From Pseudomonadota bacterium (GTDB lineage: Bacteria > Pseudomonadota > Alphaproteobacteria > Rhizobiales > Beijerinckiaceae): a DNA stretch of 7,346 nt. The position numbers and the translations under genes are program-made. Positions within the stretch are counted from its first letter, which is position 1. The number at the start of each line of letters is the position of its first letter. Of the stretch, positions 6,057 to 7,346 are shown piece after piece. A model generated the notes under the pieces. That model was not told the DNA's origin. It saw only the letters and a program-made list of their open reading frames with translations, and searched no databases. The stretch spans positions 1 through 7,346 of the forward strand of contig JAFAEL010000037.1 in the NCBI GenBank assembly GCA_023423995.1, given 5' to 3'.

Positions 6057-6280
6057 CGGCGCCGTCGGCTTTGCGTCCGCGCCGCAAGGGCGGAAATCCG
6101 GCCGTCTCGCTGCGGTGAGGCTGTGGGGAGGGGCGGGCACACGGACTTCGCCTGCGGGAATGGAACCCGCTCATGAGATGCGCGCTGTCCGCACGAGCAG
6201 CAGAGTTCCCGTAACCTCGCTTGCACCGGCCGCGCTTCGGTCTCCGTTAGTGTTGCCGTCATAACGGGCCGGTCCGCCGA
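6057..6280 (+). other. Intergenic region ahead of the metal transporter gene
   Basis: No gene is visible in these 224 bases. Just after the DUF3016 stop, CCGCGCCGCAAGGGCGG can fold with a bulged six-pair stem and a GCAA loop. It has no T-run, so it is a weak terminator candidate. GCGGG/CCCGC (6154-6170) forms a five-pair stem with a seven-base loop. TTGCAC at 6221-6226 could serve as a -35, but the matching -10 is poor. I see no clear Mur, MntR or Fur-like palindrome and no recognisable manganese riboswitch. Confidence 0.35.
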
Positions 6281-7346
6281 ATGCGCCGAGACGTTTCAGA
6301 GGATTTCGGCGCAGTCGCGCCTGCCGCCGCTCCAGAGAGCGGATGGCGGCGCAGCCGCGGTCTCGCCTCGCTGTCCGAGGTTCATTCCTCCATTCCCGTC
6401 GCTGGCACGCCCTGGCGCCGGATGATGGCTTTCCTCGGCCCGGGCTATCTCGTGGCCGTCGGCTACATGGACCCAGGCAACTGGGCGACCTCCCTCGCGG
6501 GCGGCTCGCGCTTCGGCTACGCGCTGCTCTTCATCGCGCTTCTGTCCAACGTCATGGCGATCGTCCTGCAGGCGCTCTGCGCGCGTCTCGCGGTCGCCAC
6601 GGGGCGCGACCTCGCCCAGGCCTGTCGCGATGCCTATCCGAAGCCGGTCGGCTACGTCCTGTGGGCCCTCGCGGAACTCGCCATCGTGGCGACCGATCTC
6701 GCCGAGGTGATCGGCACCGCGATCGGGTTGAACCTGCTCTTCGGCATCCCGCTCGAGCTCAGCGTCATCATCACGGCGCTGGACGTCTTCCTGATCCTCT
6801 ATCTGCAGAACAAGGGCTTCCGCTGGGTGGAGGCCATGGTGGTCGCGCTCATCGGCGTGATCGCCGTGTGCTTTCTCCTGCAGATCGCGATGGCGGATCC
6901 CGATTGGGGGCAGGTGATCCGCGGCTTCGCGCCGACGACCGAGCTCGTGACGAACCCCGACATGCTGTACCTCGCGCTCGGCATCATCGGGGCGACGGTG
7001 ATGCCGCATAATCTCTTCCTGCACTCGAGCATCGTGCAGACCCGCGCCTACGGGCACACGATGCCCGAGAAACGGGAGGCGATCCGGTTCGCCACGATCG
7101 ATTCCACGCTCGCGCTGCTCTTCGCGCTCACGATCAACGCCTCGATCCTCATTCTGGCCGCGGCCGCCTTCCATAAGACCGGCCACCTGAACGTCGAGGA
7201 GCTGGGGCAGGCGCATAAGCTCCTGACGCCGCTTCTCGGCTCGACCCTCGCGCCGACCCTCTTCGGCATCGCGCTGCTCTGCTGCGGCCTGAACTCGACG
7301 GTCACGGCGACCCTATCGGGGCAGATCGTCATGGAGGGGTTCATCA
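6281..7346 (+). CDS. mntH: Nramp/MntH-family divalent metal transporter, 3' end missing
   Basis: The frame opens at ATG 6281 and runs off the window after 355 residues. It belongs to the Nramp family, which imports Mn(II), Fe(II) and similar ions with protons across the inner membrane. Span 1 holds the hallmark DPGNWAT (Asp64, Asn67). Span 6 holds [14 protein letters not shown] with Ala238 and Met241. These four positions are the known metal ligands of the family. Eight or so hydrophobic spans are visible. The first 47 residues (Arg-rich, with [12 protein letters not shown]) form a cytoplasmic extension seen in longer proteobacterial members. ATG 6281 is the first in-frame ATG after a stop at 6248. 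Its ribosome site is weak, and ATG 6422 or 6425 would lose the extension. Members are usually about 400-450 residues, so roughly 60-100 are missing. The gene name is by family. Manganese specificity is an inference. Confidence 0.92.
   Translation, partial: MRRDVSEDFGAVAPAAAPESGWRRSRGLASLSEVHSSIPVAGTPWRRMMAFLGPGYLVAVGYMDPGNWATSLAGGSRFGYALLFIALLSNVMAIVLQALCARLAVATGRDLAQACRDAYPKPVGYVLWALAELAIVATDLAEVIGTAIGLNLLFGIPLELSVIITALDVFLILYLQNKGFRWVEAMVVALIGVIAVCFLLQIAMADPDWGQVIRGFAPTTELVTNPDMLYLALGIIGATVMPHNLFLHSSIVQTRAYGHTMPEKREAIRFATIDSTLALLFALTINASILILAAAAFHKTGHLNVEELGQAHKLLTPLLGSTLAPTLFGIALLCCGLNSTVTATLSGQIVMEGFI

Noticed and set aside
5439..6140. Minus-strand 233-codon frame across the DUF3016 gene
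   Set aside because: It has no domain and an Arg/Pro-rich product, and it crosses the degP terminator opposite a gene with a signal peptide and family motifs.
6154..6170. Minus-strand T-arm look-alike (GCGGG-TTCCATT-CCCGC) that might mark a tRNA or tmRNA end
   Set aside because: I could not find matching acceptor, anticodon or D-arm sequences around it and no CCA follows, so it is probably a chance hairpin.
6343..7011. Plus-strand frame of 222 codons overlapping the metal transporter
   Set aside because: It is in another frame from the one that carries DPGN and MPHN, and its product is an Arg/Gly/Pro-rich shadow.
6296..7216. Minus-strand open frame of 306 codons antisense to the Nramp gene
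   Set aside because: It has the same reverse-strand composition (Arg/His/Asp/Glu-rich) and lies opposite clear Nramp motifs.

Overview
The window is a GC-rich, gene-dense piece of bacterial chromosome. The protein families, the very high GC codon use and the small DUF6481 and DUF3016 proteins suggest an alphaproteobacterium, most likely Hyphomicrobiales and possibly close to Methylobacterium. That placement is inferred from family resemblance, not measured. I see no insertion sequence, phage gene, integrase, CRISPR array or toxin-antitoxin pair. The region looks like ordinary chromosomal housekeeping and envelope-related genes.

Layout: positions 1-46 hold the 3' part of a tRNA, best read as tRNA-Val(UAC). 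Four genes follow on the minus strand. In transcription order from the right they are a DUF6481 coiled-coil protein (3557-3195), a Bcr/CflA-type MFS drug exporter (3159-1903), a 74-residue single-span membrane protein of unknown role (1790-1566) and an outer-membrane polysaccharide export (OPX/Wza-type) lipoprotein (1455-124). DUF6481 and the MFS gene are 35 bases apart and could share a transcript. A 401-base non-coding divide (3558-3958) separates them from three plus-strand genes: a periplasmic DegP/HtrA (Do) serine protease (3959-5455), a secreted DUF3016 protein (5562-6056), and an Nramp/MntH-type divalent metal transporter (6281 to the window end, truncated).

The genes do not form one pathway. 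They share a cell-envelope theme: export of polysaccharide and drugs, periplasmic quality control and metal uptake.

The most interesting DNA is the non-coding divide. Just before degP there is a tandem duplication of an inverted repeat. Its second copy pairs with the Shine-Dalgarno sequence and its arms can re-pair between copies, so it is a candidate for temperature- or ligand-dependent translational control of a stress protease. On the other strand, a 7-bp all-GC hairpin followed by TTTT lies inside the leader of the DUF6481 gene, behind a possible promoter. It may be an attenuator or the end of a small RNA. These are structural inferences from the bases. No previously undescribed multi-gene system is evident.
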